Source: Yponomeuta sedellus (lineage: Eukaryota; Arthropoda; Insecta; Lepidoptera; Yponomeutidae). From it: a DNA stretch of 64,000 nucleotides. The notes under the pieces are model-generated. The model was not told the origin of the DNA and did no database searches. It saw only the letters and a list, made by a program, of their open reading frames with translations. Location of the stretch: positions 7,646,357 through 7,710,356 of the forward strand of contig OW203747.1 in assembly GCA_934045075.1 (NCBI GenBank), given 5' to 3'. Below are positions 9,937 through 19,868 of this stretch, piece by piece (the stretch's first letter is position 1; each line of letters begins with the position of its first letter). Made by a program: the position numbers and the translations under genes.

Positions 9937-10319
9937 TATAAATCTACCAATGTACGAAGCTTAGAATCCAAAGTAGTTTGCAACAGCGCGTATGGAATTT
10001 AGAACCTCTTCAAAGTGAGGCTAGCGATCGACCATTGTATGACTATAGCTCTATCATCGCCAGCAGTGTGCAATATCCCTAAGCCACACAAGATTAGTTA
10101 CGCAGTACAGTTCAAAGAGGAAATGAAAAGTTTTTTCTTGAAACCCCTTCGTTCTTCAGCTGTTTTTCGACCGACCTACTTTGTTTGTGGTAACAGTACA
10201 GTTAACTATGAAATTGGTTGGGCTTAAATAGGTTTTAGGTACAGTTTCGGCACTCTAGATCTCTTTCTGAGAGGGCTTCTGGTTTACAGAAGTATGTGTT
10301 TGCATTATTTCTTTTTTTT
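9937..10319. other. Nothing recognised
   Basis: A 70-codon plus frame (10015-10227) has no motif. No repeat family assigned. Confidence 0.4.
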
Positions 10320-10435
10320 AATGCACTAAGCTCGTGCTAAGGACAATTTAGAAATACCTATTTAGAGGCTAAAAATTCCACCCATGCCGGGTCTCGAACC
10401 CGCGACCTCTGGCTAACCGTGCCAACCGTAATGTG
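10320..10435 (-). mobile_element. SINE-tR1, truncated
   Basis: 3' tail inverted (AATGCACTAAGCTCGTGCTA, CCTATTTAGAGGCTAAAAAT) followed by the T arm and anticodon arm of the tRNA-like part, cut at CCGTGCCAACC. A degenerate TSD (about GTATGTGTTTGCA) may flank it. Confidence 0.6.
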
Positions 10436-10530
10436 TGTTTGCAGTTTTTTGCAGTCAGTTTTAGCGTCAATAGCCCCTCAATGGTCAACAGATTATGCCC
10501 AACTTCTTGGTTTTGTTTTAGGTGACTAAG

Positions 10531-10582
10531 CACGATGAAAAATTGTTTGAATGTTGTAACATTCAAACAATTTTTCATCGTG
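10531..10582. repeat. Perfect 25-bp-arm palindrome
   Basis: Arms 10531-10555 and 10558-10582 are exact reverse complements separated by only GT. The arm begins CACGATGAAAAATTGTTTGA. No mismatches. Confidence 0.9.
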
Positions 10583-10724
10583 TGCTATTTACAAGGTTTT
10601 TAAAAATAATCCACAATTTATTAAATTAGCTGTGCCCCGCGATGTTACCCGTGCCTTATCGATTTTCCCATGCGAATAAGATAGGTACTTTTACGCAATA
10701 AAACGTATTCTATGTGATTATCCA

Positions 10725-10850
10725 GGGTGTCAGCTAACTCCATACGAAATGTTATTAAAATCGCTCCAGCCGTTTAGACGTGAAGAAGTAACAAAGATAC
10801 ACACTCACAAACTTTTGCCTTTACAATGTTAGTGTGTTTTCACGTCTTAT
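10725..10850 (-). repeat. Repeat D
   Basis: GGGTGTCAGCTAACTCCATA, TTAAAATCGCTCCAGCCGTT, TACAATGTTAGTGTG. Related copies are at 39770-39860 and 62745-62874. Unclassified; common-looking lepidopteran interspersed repeat. Confidence 0.5.
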
Positions 10851-10984
10851 GGAGATTTAAACAATAAATCTTATTTCTATTGCAAAACGAAAACCAAAAG
10901 TACTTTACCGTTCCGACCGTAACGTAGTGTCGCAAACAGTACGTGGTTACCCGACTGTGAATGAGAAGAAGGATAATGTATTTT

Positions 10985-11352
10985 ATACGCTCGTGGCCTA
11001 GGCGAACCGAGTGATTGGAATCAGTCACTTGAGTTAAGCAACAACAGGCGCAGTCAGGTGCAGGTCAGGTGGGTGACCGTCCCGTTACTACCGCTAGTGG
11101 CATTTTTCCGAGTGCTTCCGTGCTTCGCAAGGCACGCTAAGCCGTTGGTGCCGGCTGTCATGTAATGGCAGTCGTTAAGCCATGTCAGAGGCCTCATGGG
11201 CGGCTTGATAACTCCTGACAGTAAGGCCCGCCACTGTCTTCCAATTCTCCACCAACCCGGACTTGGCCCCCGTGGTGGAGTATAGCCGAACTTTCCTGCG
11301 ATGCAGGCAGCGACCCGTGCCCCAGCAGTGGAGACATACAAGGGTTGATAAC
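10985..11352 (+). mobile_element. SINE-5S, young subfamily, full length
   Basis: Head from CTCGTGGCCTAGGCGAACCG through GAGTTAAGCAACAACAGG to GGTGGGTGACCG; tail GCAGTGGAGACATACAAGGG. Overlapping minus frames (11054-11411) are shadows of the body. Confidence 0.75.
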
Positions 11353-12030
11353 GTATGCGAATTCAATTTTAATGCAATAAATAATGCTGATCGTTTTGGC
11401 CATACACACATATTAGATTATATAAAAAATCGTTATTTTACACAATACACGTTGAGAGTACATGAAAAACTTAGACACACAAACTTCAAACTTCCACATA
11501 ATACAATTACTTGTCCTGGTCGCAAAATTGGATACCCTGTGCTATAGTAACTCGGCAAGGACATCATAAATATACCCAGTCTGTGGCCTTATGTACAAAC
11601 CAAGTAAGCCAGCATCCAGTGGGAATCGAATTAACTACCTCCATTTTAGTAGCTAAGCGTCTTAACCGCAAGACAAACGACAAACGAACGTCTGTAAGAG
11701 GTAATTTAAAACCAATTTTTTTAAGTTTTTTGTTTGCAGTCGGGTTTTACATTTTGTTTTGTCAACTTTTTTGCCCTGCGGCGTTAAAATACAAAGTGCA
11801 TTTATCACTTCAAGAGCTGTAGACCGAAGATCGATCTTTGGTGGTGGTTTTTTTTTCTTTTTCTCTTGCTGTGAGGTTAGTTTAATTAAGGAGAAGACTG
11901 GTGCAAAGTGAGTGAAAAGAATTTCCATTAGGGGAGTGAATGTAGGTATTGGGATAGGTCATCAGTGTCGGTGTCTTGGTGGTAAGTTTCAGTAGGTATT
12001 TTCGTAAGTTAGTTGCTGTGTGGTGTCGGC
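11353..12030. other. Unassigned, with a weak tRNA-like relic
   Basis: About 11610-11680 (GTGGGAATCGAATTAACTAC..AGCTAAGCGTCTTAACCGC) looks like a decayed minus-strand tRNA-derived SINE head. The rest shows nothing. Confidence 0.35.
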
Positions 12031-12290
12031 CTAGAGAATAGCACCAACCCAAATTCTTCCCGCGGGTGTCGTAAAAGCGACTAAGGGACACAAACCGGGG
12101 GGTGGGCAGCAGCGCCCCCCTGCAGTACAATTCCACCAAACTGCGATCCCCAACCCGCATGTCCAGCGTGGGGATTACGGGCACTACCCCCCAATGATGG
12201 CACAACCTTGCGCTGTGGCGCTCATTAGGGGAGGGTCTAGCAGAAGCTTAATCTACTAGCCTAGCCTGCTTATATAGCCTGAAGAAGAAG
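12031..12290 (+). mobile_element. SIDE-RTE element
   Basis: Short element: head CTTCCCGCGGGTGTCGTAAA, GGGACACAAACCGGGGGGTG, CGCATGTCCAGCGTGGGGAT. It ends with an RTE-like 3' end (GCGCTCATTAGGGGAGGGTC..TATAGCCTGAAGAAGAAGAA). It shares the RTE tail but lacks RTE coding sequence, so it is either an internally deleted RTE or a SINE mobilised by RTE. Confidence 0.65.
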
Positions 12291-12434
12291 AAGTTAGTTA
12301 AATAAGACAGTAAATACATTGATAGAACATTCTTTGTTGTACACAGAAATTACAGCGACAGATATTATATAAAAATATATGTAGTACAATTAGCGGCTTT
12401 ATAACTAAAGGTGGGATAATGTTTAAATTTTATT

Positions 12435-12560
12435 ATTATAATAAAAAAAAACACTTTATTTGACACTAAAACAGACAAACAATTACATTTTGTACTTACA
12501 TGACAAAAGTTGTATAAAATATCCAATGAATCCTTGAGATACACTTTTCATTGTGATTAA
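12435..12560 (-). mobile_element. LINE 3' UTR fragment, LINE-A-like
   Basis: ACACTTTATTTGACACTAAA followed by ACAATTACATTTTGTAC. Weaker match to LINE-A than the other copies. Confidence 0.4.
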
Positions 12561-12607
12561 CCTTTTACACAATACAATGCTATAAGCACTAGCGTTTAAA
12601 CTAGGCC

Positions 12608-12967
12608 TGTAACGTTGAATATCGTTTATAAATAATAATAAACTCTGGAACGACTTCAGGTGTGGTTTTATTTGTAGATTAGTAAAACAGAAAACTGGAT
12701 AAAAATGGATAAACGGAGAAGCAGGTAAAAAAGTCAGATCTTGTCAAAGGGTAAAGTAGTAGTGATGAAAAATGAGGGAAATCGAAGAATATGTTACGTA
12801 ATTTAAATATTTGAAAATGATAGATAGAAAAAGAAAAAAAAATGGTTTAAAAACCTATTTAGAGGCTAAAAATTTTAAATTTTTAAATTTGTTCCTTAGA
12901 ACGGGTTAGTGCATTAAAAATAAAAATTGTGTAATAAAAATGGTATGAAGAGGTTTGCACCGTTACA
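12608..12967 (+). mobile_element. LTR-like element, TGTAACG..CGTTACA, GGCC TSD
   Basis: The ends TGTAACGTTG and CACCGTTACA are inverted for 7 bp and flanked by GGCC on both sides (12604-12607, 12968-12971). Copies at 2260-2523, 4188-5267 and 57016-57601 share the interior. The size without the nested SINE is about 260 bp. A solo LTR is the simplest reading; a short TIR transposon with 4-bp TSD is the alternative. It carries a nested mini SINE-tR1. Confidence 0.65.
12847..12935 (+). mobile_element. Mini SINE-tR1, 89 bp, lacks the tRNA part
   Basis: Consists only of TTAAAAACCTATTTAGAGGC..AAAAA joined to the forward 3' tail (TTTGTTCCTTAGAACGGG, TTAGTGCATTAAAAATAAAA). Flanked by AAAAATGGT at 12838-12846 and 12936-12944, and inserted in the LTR-like element. 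Confidence 0.75.
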
Positions 12968-13124
12968 GGCCTAATGATGTTAAACCATTTGCTACGTTTT
13001 TTGTTTGTATATTTTTAGTATCGTGTTCGTAAATAAACATAAATATTTTATTTTCTTCTTCTTTCTAAAAGCAATTTCTTCCAGGCAATCAGTAAAGTAA
13101 AAAAAAAAAATAACTTCAGTTGTT

Positions 13125-13176
13125 GGTAACCTCTATAATGTAGAGTTTATGGTAACCTCTATAAAGTAGAGCTTGT
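13125..13176. repeat. Tandem 2 x 26 bp
   Basis: GGTAACCTCTATAATGTAGA.. (13125-13150) is repeated immediately (13151-13176) with four changes. Confidence 0.8.
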
Positions 13177-13324
13177 GGCTTAAAATAATTTTAGTTAAAT
13201 GAGTTACTTCTCACATTTTTTGTACGTTTTTTGTATGTAGCTTCATTGTGTTCCACTGGTGAGCAAAAGCCTCTTCCTTCCACTCCTCCCTGTTCATGAC
13301 CACCTCCTGCAAACATGGTAATTT

Positions 13325-13700
13325 GGTCGTTTTGTCTAAGGTTAACACGAGCACTAGACATAATTTAAACTGTTTTTATACGGATTTATGCTCGTTTATT
13401 ACATTTTTACAATTTCCGACGTTTCGGCACTTTTTCCCCCTTGCTTGAAGTGTGACTATAGAGTTAAAATTTTAATTTCAATTAATAATCAGTATTTCTA
13501 AGTTCATGTAAAATAATTAGTTTATAAATTTAATTTTAATTTCAATTACTAATGATCAATATTGTTGACTTTATATAAAATCATTGGTTTGCCTATTTTG
13601 GAACGTAGCTTCAGAATTAACTTTTGTAATTTTTGCAAAGGGTAGTAAACTAACGGTTAGTTTACTTCGACTCTCTTAGCCTCAACTACAAGAGAAAAAA
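13325..13700. repeat. Repeat P
   Basis: TAAGGTTAACACGAGCACTA, AACTGTTTTTATACGGATTT, CTCGTTTATTACATTTTTAC, CGACGTTTCGGCACTTTTTC, followed by a long AT-rich body with TAGTTTACTTCGACTC. Other copies are at 39045, 40890, 41376, 45380, 52020 and 54195. Read on the opposite strand, a hairpin is followed by CGAAACGT, reminiscent of Penelope-like elements (inference). Confidence 0.5.
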
Positions 13701-14100
13701 GACGAAACTAGCTCGCAAGGTAATTAGAAGGGGCACATAACAAATTGTTATTGTCTCAATAAATATAAAGCTTACGAGAGCCTGAGACGTTTGTTACTTA
13801 TGTGTCCGTAGAATACACCTACTACAGTCTACACGCTGATCGACCCTCAAGGTTCTCCCTAAGCACCAGCAATAAAAAAAATATATTTCTTTTAGATATT
13901 TCTTTCAAAAGTGTCAGACCAATCTTTCAATCACGTTAATAGGAAAGTTTAAGACTCACAATGGAAGACATAGGAGCACAGATCTGAGGATATCATTTAC
14001 CGGGACTATCCTACCGTTTTGTCGTCATGATTAATATGTATGATTGGATTGATTTGTAGAAGTCTTTATTTATAGAATAATAATTGACATGTTACACTAT
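13701..14100. other. Nothing recognised
   Basis: AT-rich, no frame or repeat signature seen. Confidence 0.4.
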
Positions 14101-14470
14101 TTTTATTTTTAATGCACTAACCCGTGCTAAGGAACAAATTTAAAAACCTATTTAGAGGCTAAAAATTTCACCCATGCCGGGATTCGAACCCGCAACCTCT
14201 GGCTATCCGTACCAGCGCTCTACCAATTGAGCCAATGGGCGACTCACGACATCAGTGAAATTTCGAACCTCTTTACAATATTCTCTGTATTACGTACAGG
14301 CAGCGACATCTGACTTAAGCAAAGTGCATTACTTACAGCCCCGACTACCTACTTTGCAGTTAGGTTTAACATCGGAACGATATCACTGTACCCACATGAT
14401 TACACTATTTTTATTTTTAATGCACTAACCCGTGCTAAGGAACAAATTCTAAATAGGTTTTTAAATTTGT
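14101..14470 (-). mobile_element. SINE-tR1, long unit with inverted end
   Basis: Complete minus-strand unit: 3' tail (ACACTATTTTTATTTTTAAT), tRNA-like part (about 14171-14240; box B as GGATTCGAACC on the plus strand) and the 130-nt upstream part (GTACAGGCAGCGACATCTGA..CACTGTACCCACATGATT). A second inverted tail (14403-14448) and a forward CTAAATAGGTTTTTAAAT follow. No clear TSD. Confidence 0.7.
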
Positions 14471-14685
14471 TTTTAAATTAGTTCACCGTCTTAAGTGTAA
14501 CAATCTGTATTAGAACTATTTTTCAGGTGAGGCACCCAGATAAAATTTTTAAGATATGTATGTGGTTAACATTACTATGCAATGTGTTTATAGTTAAATT
14601 GTGGTAATGTTATTCTAAAGGACGTAGATACAATTCAGAGTGCATTGTTACTTTTTAGATTATAATATGTATATCTATCGATATC

Positions 14686-14970
14686 AACCCTTTGTTTGTC
14701 CCCACTGCTAGGGTATATGTTTCTTCCTGCACCGCAGGAAGGTTAGGCCATAATAAACCACGGGGCCAAGTTGTGGAGGATTGTAAGTCAGTGGCGGGCC
14801 TAACTGTAAGAAGTTATCAAGCCGCCCGTAAGGCCTCTGACATGGCGCTCGGAAAAATGCCACTAGCAGTAGTCACGGGACGGTCACCCATCCTGCATCT
14901 GACCGCGCCTGTTGTTGCTTAACTCAAGTGATTGATTACAATCAGCCGGTTAGACTAGGCCGCGAGCGCT
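14686..14970 (-). mobile_element. SINE-5S with internal deletions
   Basis: Tail GATATCAACCCTTTGTTTGT, body GTCAGTGGCGGGCC, head CTGACCGCGCCTGTTGTTGC. The GCCGGC block of the body is missing. Confidence 0.65.
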
Positions 14971-15489
14971 TCAATTTGCTACGACAATTTGATGTGCATT
15001 AAATAGCCACTTTACTAGGACGAAAGCATAAAGTACATACATTAAGCAAGTTACGATGTGAATGTCTATCGGCAAGAAGTATAATTTGTAAGCGGATGAT
15101 TCTCCGTTCTAAATAATAAAGGACTTTGTCAATTTTGGGCTATACGCTGACAGAATGTAAGAGAAAAATTTAAATAACTCCTGATTATAATTAATTTCAA
15201 AACGAATATTTTTGCTTATCTCGTTGTATCAATCGATCGACATTTTAAACAGTTACAAACTAATAAGAATTTTATCTGTAATCCAGTCTTTATTCTGTCA
15301 ACCAGCCTTGATTTTTATTTCGGTGTTGCAATTTAAAGAATTTAATTAGTCACAAATTGCACAGAAAATAATTTGGAGTCTCTAATGCAATGCGTTTTAG
15401 TATTATTTGGGTAAAAAATAATGCACACTAATGCAACGGCATAACAATACTTGCTAGATGTGTCGTATTCAATTATTGGTGTGATAAAA
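14971..15489. other. Nothing recognised
   Basis: AT-rich. AATAAAGGACTTTGTC at 15113-15128 recalls the end of repeat C on the opposite strand, but is too short to assign. Confidence 0.4.
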
Positions 15490-15905
15490 TAAATAAAAGA
15501 AATATTCTGGATTTGAGGGTAAACTATTTATTTATGGCAACACTAGACAAAAAAAAATTGTTTGAATTGTCATTGTTACCGGCTAAAACAAACAAAACGA
15601 TTCATTCATTCATTCATTGTTTTTGCCGTTTCTTTGCTTCTCGTGAGTATTGTTTGTTTTATTACTACTTTGGCTCAACTACGGATTTTGTACCGGACTT
15701 ACTTTGTGGTAGGTACTTACCAAATAAAGCAAGCAAATCATAGGACACCATGCAGCAAAAAATTCACAATGCAGGTATATTAATGCAAATTAATTACAGT
15801 CATAGGGTTCTTACTAACTCATACTACAAAACCTACTACTTAGTTTTAGTTCAATTGACTGTTCACGTTTCGCCAAATCGCCCATACAAAGTGGACAAAG
15901 TCCTT
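15490..15905 (+). repeat. Repeat C, diverged copy
   Basis: Matches 39388-39770 over nearly its full length: TTGTCATTGTTACCGGCTAA, (ATTC)n, TTTCTTTGCTTCTCGTGA, ACTTACTTTGTGG, CAAATAAAGCA.GCAAATCAT, TCACAATGCAGGTATATT, and the end CGCCCATACAAAGTGGACAA. This copy lacks the short ATG-bearing segment of the other and has frameshifts. Confidence 0.65.
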
Positions 15906-16484
15906 TAGATGAATTAACTTATTGATTTAGTTTACTTTTTTAGTCTGTAAGTCTTAACCAATTGTCTTTGTTAGTAGCGTACCTATCGATGATATAAGTT
16001 CAAGGTAAAACAATATAACAATCGTTTCTCAAACTGCCACGATTCAGGCTTGACCTTTTCTGGTAGTCACTGTGCCACCATAAACATTGCACAAATATTT
16101 TTTTGGCAATAAACTAATTTTAATTTTTATTTTATTTATTCTGAATAAATAAATACACTGACAGATTAAAAAGAAGACGATAGTACTAACTGCTATGCAA
16201 CGTACATTGAATTGTTATAGAATCATCATCGTATAATCATAGATTTATGAAACGCGGTTCGGGTTTACGTACATTTGTTGCATAGGCCAAAGCGCGGGTT
16301 TCCCAAACATCTTTTTACCGCAGCTAACAAAGATTTGAACCCAAAACATTTTAAAAGATAACAACATTACAATAGAAGAGACACATACCACTACAGCTAC
16401 ATGCCTTCTTTCAGAGAGAGAGAGTGTGTGTAGGGCTTAATCATTACGTATGCCCACGGTCCTCACCTGTAACGTCTAACAGTA
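15906..16484. other. Unassigned with repeat E trace
   Basis: 16395-16460 has CTTTCAGAGAGAGAGAGTGT..TACGTATGCCCACGG, a repeat E relic. The rest is unassigned. Confidence 0.4.
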
Positions 16485-16575
16485 ACATTTACATACAGGC
16501 ACATACATTGCTTCTGGCACCACTCTAGGATACCCTGTATCGCGGAGCCAGAAACAGCGACATCACAAACATGTA
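16485..16575 (-). mobile_element. SINE-Gly 3' end
   Basis: ACATTTACATACAGGCACAT, GATACCCTGTATCG, AACAGCGACATCACAAACAT. The tRNA head is absent. Confidence 0.65.
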
Positions 16576-16759
16576 AACGTCAAAGACTGCGTCAGAAACT
16601 GCGGCTTAATGAACGTTACAATTCAAACTAGGTGTCCATTTCAAAATCTAGATCATTTAGGAGAAAAAATGGACAAAAAAGCTCCTAACTTAGTCTTTTC
16701 AAAAGTCCTTGATTAACATAGTTTACATAATTATTATAAACATAGAACTCATACATTGT

Positions 16760-16990
16760 ACTGGCTTTCATTCCAGACCTCATTGTCATCTAAATAATCC
16801 TTTAAATATGTTATAGTAGCCCTTTTGGCACAAAGTGTGCTTAACATATTTTTTGAACCGCGATTCAGGCAAGCTTAATATATCTTCAGGGATTTTATTA
16901 TAGAAGCGTATACAATGCCCCATGAAGGATGTATTAACCTTTGCCAGCCTATGTAATGCCTATGTATGCCTAATGGCGCGGCGTAACTCC
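16760..16990 (-). pseudogene. Non-LTR retroelement C-terminal relic
   Basis: One frame reads GHCIRFYNKIPEDILSLPES then RFKKYVKHTLCQKGYYNI before a stop. This is the FYNKIP..FK.YVK..L..K.YY pattern found at the C-terminus of jockey/CR1-like polyproteins. Upstream in the same frame LHRLAKVNTSFM is preceded by stops, so the gene is dead. The clade is uncertain. Confidence 0.5.
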
Positions 16991-17214
16991 CAGCGTTAAT
17001 GTTGATTGCCTCCTGGTAAATTAACTAAGCCCAATTGTAACCTAGGGCTGTAAAAGCACTCCCTGCGTATGCTATTGGTAGATTTGGACTGAAACTTTTA
17101 ATCCTACTCTTTCAACCCCCTGTCATACTTATTTCATTAACCCACGACCCGTTCTCAGACCTAACAAATTTACACAAAGTGTTATAAAAATTAGTGAAAC
17201 CGTTTCGGAGGATT

Positions 17215-17350
17215 TCGATAACTAATTGCAGTTCATCCAAAGGTTGTCTGGAAGAGATCACTTTCAGTGATAAGGCCGCCGTTTGTACTCTTAGGTTAAG
17301 AAATATTTGTGTAATTTCCTTTCTCATGTACAATAAAGCGTTCTCTATTA
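17215..17350 (+). mobile_element. LINE-A 3' end
   Basis: CCAAAGGTTGTCTGGAAGAG, ATCACTTTCAGTGATAAGGC, CGCCGTTTGTACTC, ending CATGTACAATAAAGCG and (TATC)n. This is the cleanest sense-strand LINE-A terminus. Confidence 0.65.
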
Positions 17351-17501
17351 TCTATCTATCTGACACTCTCAACACGAGACTTCATTATATTAGGTTAGTG
17401 TGTAAGACAGGTAAGAACGTAGTAAGACTAATCTATAACCATGCAGAATGTAACCAAGCTTACAAAACAAAAGACCACTTAAACTAAACTAGTCTAATAT
17501 T

Positions 17502-17705
17502 ATACTATTTTTATTTTTAATGCACTAACCCGTGCTCGCTGACTGTATGTAATACAGATAATAGTGTAAAGAGGTTCGAAATTTCACTGGTGCCGGTGAG
17601 TCGCCCATTGGTTCAATTGGTAGAGCGCTGGCACAGATAGCCAGAGGTTGCGGGTTCGAATCCCGGCATGGGTGAAATTTTTAGCCTCTAAATAGGTTTT
17701 TAAAT
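17502..17705 (-). mobile_element. SINE-tR1 foldback copy, 12-bp TSD
   Basis: Flanked by TAGTCTAATATT at 17490-17501 and 17706-17717. The left end is the inverted 3' tail (ACTATTTTTATTTTTAATGC). It then switches to a plus-strand tRNA-like module (17603-17673; GCCCATTGGTTCAATTGG, GCGGGTTCGAATCCCGG) ending AAATAGGTTTTTAAAT. Confidence 0.75.
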
Positions 17706-17741
17706 TAGTCTAATATTTCAACGAATTCCAGATTAGGATCG

Positions 17742-18105
17742 ATATCAACCCTTGTAACACCACTGCAAGGGCACGGGTCTCTTTCTGCATCGCAGGAAGG
17801 TTAGGCCATACTCCACCACAGGGACCAAGTTGGTGGGTTGGTGGAGGATAATAAGACAGTGGCGGACCTTACTGTCAGAAGTTATCAAGCCGCCCGTAAG
17901 GCCTCTGACCTGGCTTAACGACTGCCATTACAACAGCCGGCAACGACGGCTTAGCGTGCCTTGCAAAGCACAGAAACGTTCGGAAAATGCCACTAGCGGT
18001 AATCACGGGACGGTCACCCGCCCTACACCTGACCGCGCCTGTTGTTGCTTAACTCAAGTGGTTGATTCCAATCAGTCGGTTTTACTAGGCCACGAGCGCT
18101 TCCAT
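17742..18105 (-). mobile_element. SINE-5S, full length
   Basis: From GATATCAACCCTTGTAACAC to GGCCACGAGCGCTTCC. The head contains CGGTCACCCGCCC, a box C variant, and GTTGTTGCTTAACTCAAG. Confidence 0.7.
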
Positions 18106-18165
18106 GTCTCAATTCAGTTCGTTGTCTATTTGTTTCCCAAATGTCATGTATCTCCGTTCAGATGT

Positions 18166-18403
18166 GGCGGCCTCGGTGGCGCAGCGGTTTGGCACACTGA
18201 CTGTAAAACCGAAGGTCTCGGGTTCGTTCCCCGGCCGGGTCAAACTAGGAAACGAACTATTCTTGTTTGTCTCGCGTCTTGGAAGTTATGTACGTATTTA
18301 TTGTATTAAATGTATCGTTGAGTTAGCATCTGCAACACAAGTCATTTAGTTGTACTTAATATAGGGCTATCAAGATCTGTGTAATATGTCCATGAATATT
18401 TAT
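18166..18403 (+). mobile_element. SINE-Tyr
   Basis: tRNA-like head: GGCCTCGGTGGCGCAGCGGT, GCACACTGACTGTAAAACCG (anticodon GTA with T33, Tyr type), GTCTCGGGTTCGTTCCCCGG (box B with one change). The body runs to TATGTCCATGAATATTTATT. The second copy, 62500-62735, matches end to end in inverse orientation, which fixes the length at about 240 bp. Confidence 0.8.
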
Positions 18404-19120
18404 TTATTTATATTATACTGTGATTGAGTAACAAAAATCTTAACAAATTTTCACATTTATAATGTGTACTTTTTTATGTGTGATTCGTGTAAAAACGTAA
18501 GAAAACCAATTTAGAATGTTCTAGTAAGTTTATTTTACTATTCTAATCAGATTTTATTATTAGATATGTACCAGGAAAGAAATTACAAAAAAAGGTTTTC
18601 CGAAGTAGCCCGTATTTTTGTGAGCATCTATTTTTAACTGCTTATTGGTGACTGTTTCGTAGTTGTTTACATAATATTATTACATAAGTGTAGGGTACAT
18701 ATATTCAAGATGATAATCTTATTACAGAACTATAATCAGACGTAAATTACAAAAGTTCTTAGAATGATAAGAAGTTGGGGCAGACGCTTTGACTAAACCG
18801 TTTTAGTCACGGGGATTTAGTCCTTGCGCTATTGGAATCTAATAAGAATTTAACCGGTAAGTATGAATTTTTCTTATTTCCCTTTTCTGCTATTTAGCAG
18901 CCGAGTCGTGTAAACACACTCGCGGCTGTCGGGGGCGTAAAGCCTCCATCGCAATATTCAATTTGCAACCTCATCACTTTGATATGGTTGTGAATTCCTT
19001 TCTGCGCATTAGCATATTCAAACGAGGTCTTTGGTGGGTGATGGATGCTTATGGCAATATTATGCCATCGATATTTAGATGCATCGTCCTCACTCATATT
19101 ACGGATTTCTGTGTAGCGTA
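18404..19120. other. Unassigned
   Basis: AT-rich; the overlapping opposite frames at 18894-19238 have no recognisable product. No gene called. Confidence 0.4.
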
Positions 19121-19235
19121 TAAACGTCCTACTGTAGGGCGCAGGTCTTCTCTCAGAGAGAGAGAGAGTTTGGGCTTAATTACCACGCGTGCCCACCGCG
19201 AATTGGCAAATTCAAGCGCTGAGGTATGTCACTGT
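19120..19235. repeat. Repeat E, best copy
   Basis: AAACGTCCTACTGTAGGGCG, CTTCTCTCAGAGAGAGAGAG, GGCTTAATTACCACGCGTGC, CCACCGCGAATTGGCAAATT. Used as the reference for this family. Confidence 0.55.
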
Positions 19236-19399
19236 TGAATTTACAGAAATATATGAAACAAAAATGATACACATTTCAGGTTGTAAATAAAGAATATTGT
19301 TATCTTATCTGCGTATAATTGTAAACTGTTAATTAAATTAACATTCCTTTTAAAATAATAGAAGTGAAGTTTCATTATATTATTTTACACATCGCCTGT

Positions 19400-19545
19400 G
19401 GATCAGCAGGAACTCTATAAAATGCCTAGGAATTGTATGCATTACCTAGGTAAAGTATATAATGGAAAATATTCATAACATTGCCTAGACGCCATAGGTA
19501 TTCTATACCTTACCTAGGTATTGTATAGAATACCTGAATTATACA
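19400..19545. repeat. CCTAGG-rich palindromic cluster
   Basis: CCTAGG occurs at three places with relatives (GCCTAGAC, CATAGGTATT). AGGTATTCTATA and TATAGAATACCT form an inverted pair around TTACCTAGG (about 19495-19535). Confidence 0.55.
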
Positions 19546-19654
19546 GATTGCCGGTAACATATGCTTTTTCTTCACGTATACTATGAACTGTGAAACTAGC
19601 TACTACTAATTCTTACATTCATTCATTCATTCACTCATGAAGTGAGCTTCGATA

Positions 19655-19868
19655 TCGATATCAACCCTTGTATGTCCCCACTGCTGGGGCGCGGGCCATG
19701 TCAGAGCCATGCCATGTCAAAATTTCCGACACACTAAGACCAGCCACTAGTCTTACAATCCTCCACCAACCCGCACTTGGCCCCCGTGGTGGAGTATGGC
19801 CTAACCTTCCTGCAATGCAGGAAGAGACCCGAGCCCCAGTGGTTACATACAAGGGTTGATAACGAATG
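19655..19868 (+). mobile_element. SINE-5S 3' half with inverted tail at its 5' end
   Basis: Opens with an inverted tail (GATATCAACCCTTGTATGTC, CCCACTGCTGGGGCGCGGGC), then about 50 bp of scrambled sequence, then the forward body (CCACTAGTCTTACAATCC) and tail (GTTACATACAAGGGTTGATA). The two tails face each other as arms of a foldback. Confidence 0.65.

Noticed and set aside
11054..11411. Overlapping minus frames with a recurrent WWR..RALLSEV..PP.RPLTWLNDCHY pattern
   Set aside because: The same peptide appears in many SINE-5S copies; it is the antisense of the SINE body, not a protein family.
16485..16575. Regularly recurring ACATTTACATACA..GCACATACATTGC words read as a possible CRISPR-like repeat
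   Set aside because: They are 3' ends of dispersed SINE-Gly copies many kilobases apart, not an array.
18166..18245. Possible functional Tyr tRNA gene
   Set aside because: It has a GTA anticodon and a near box B, but the same 240-bp unit recurs at 62500-62735 with matching non-tRNA body, so it is a SINE head.
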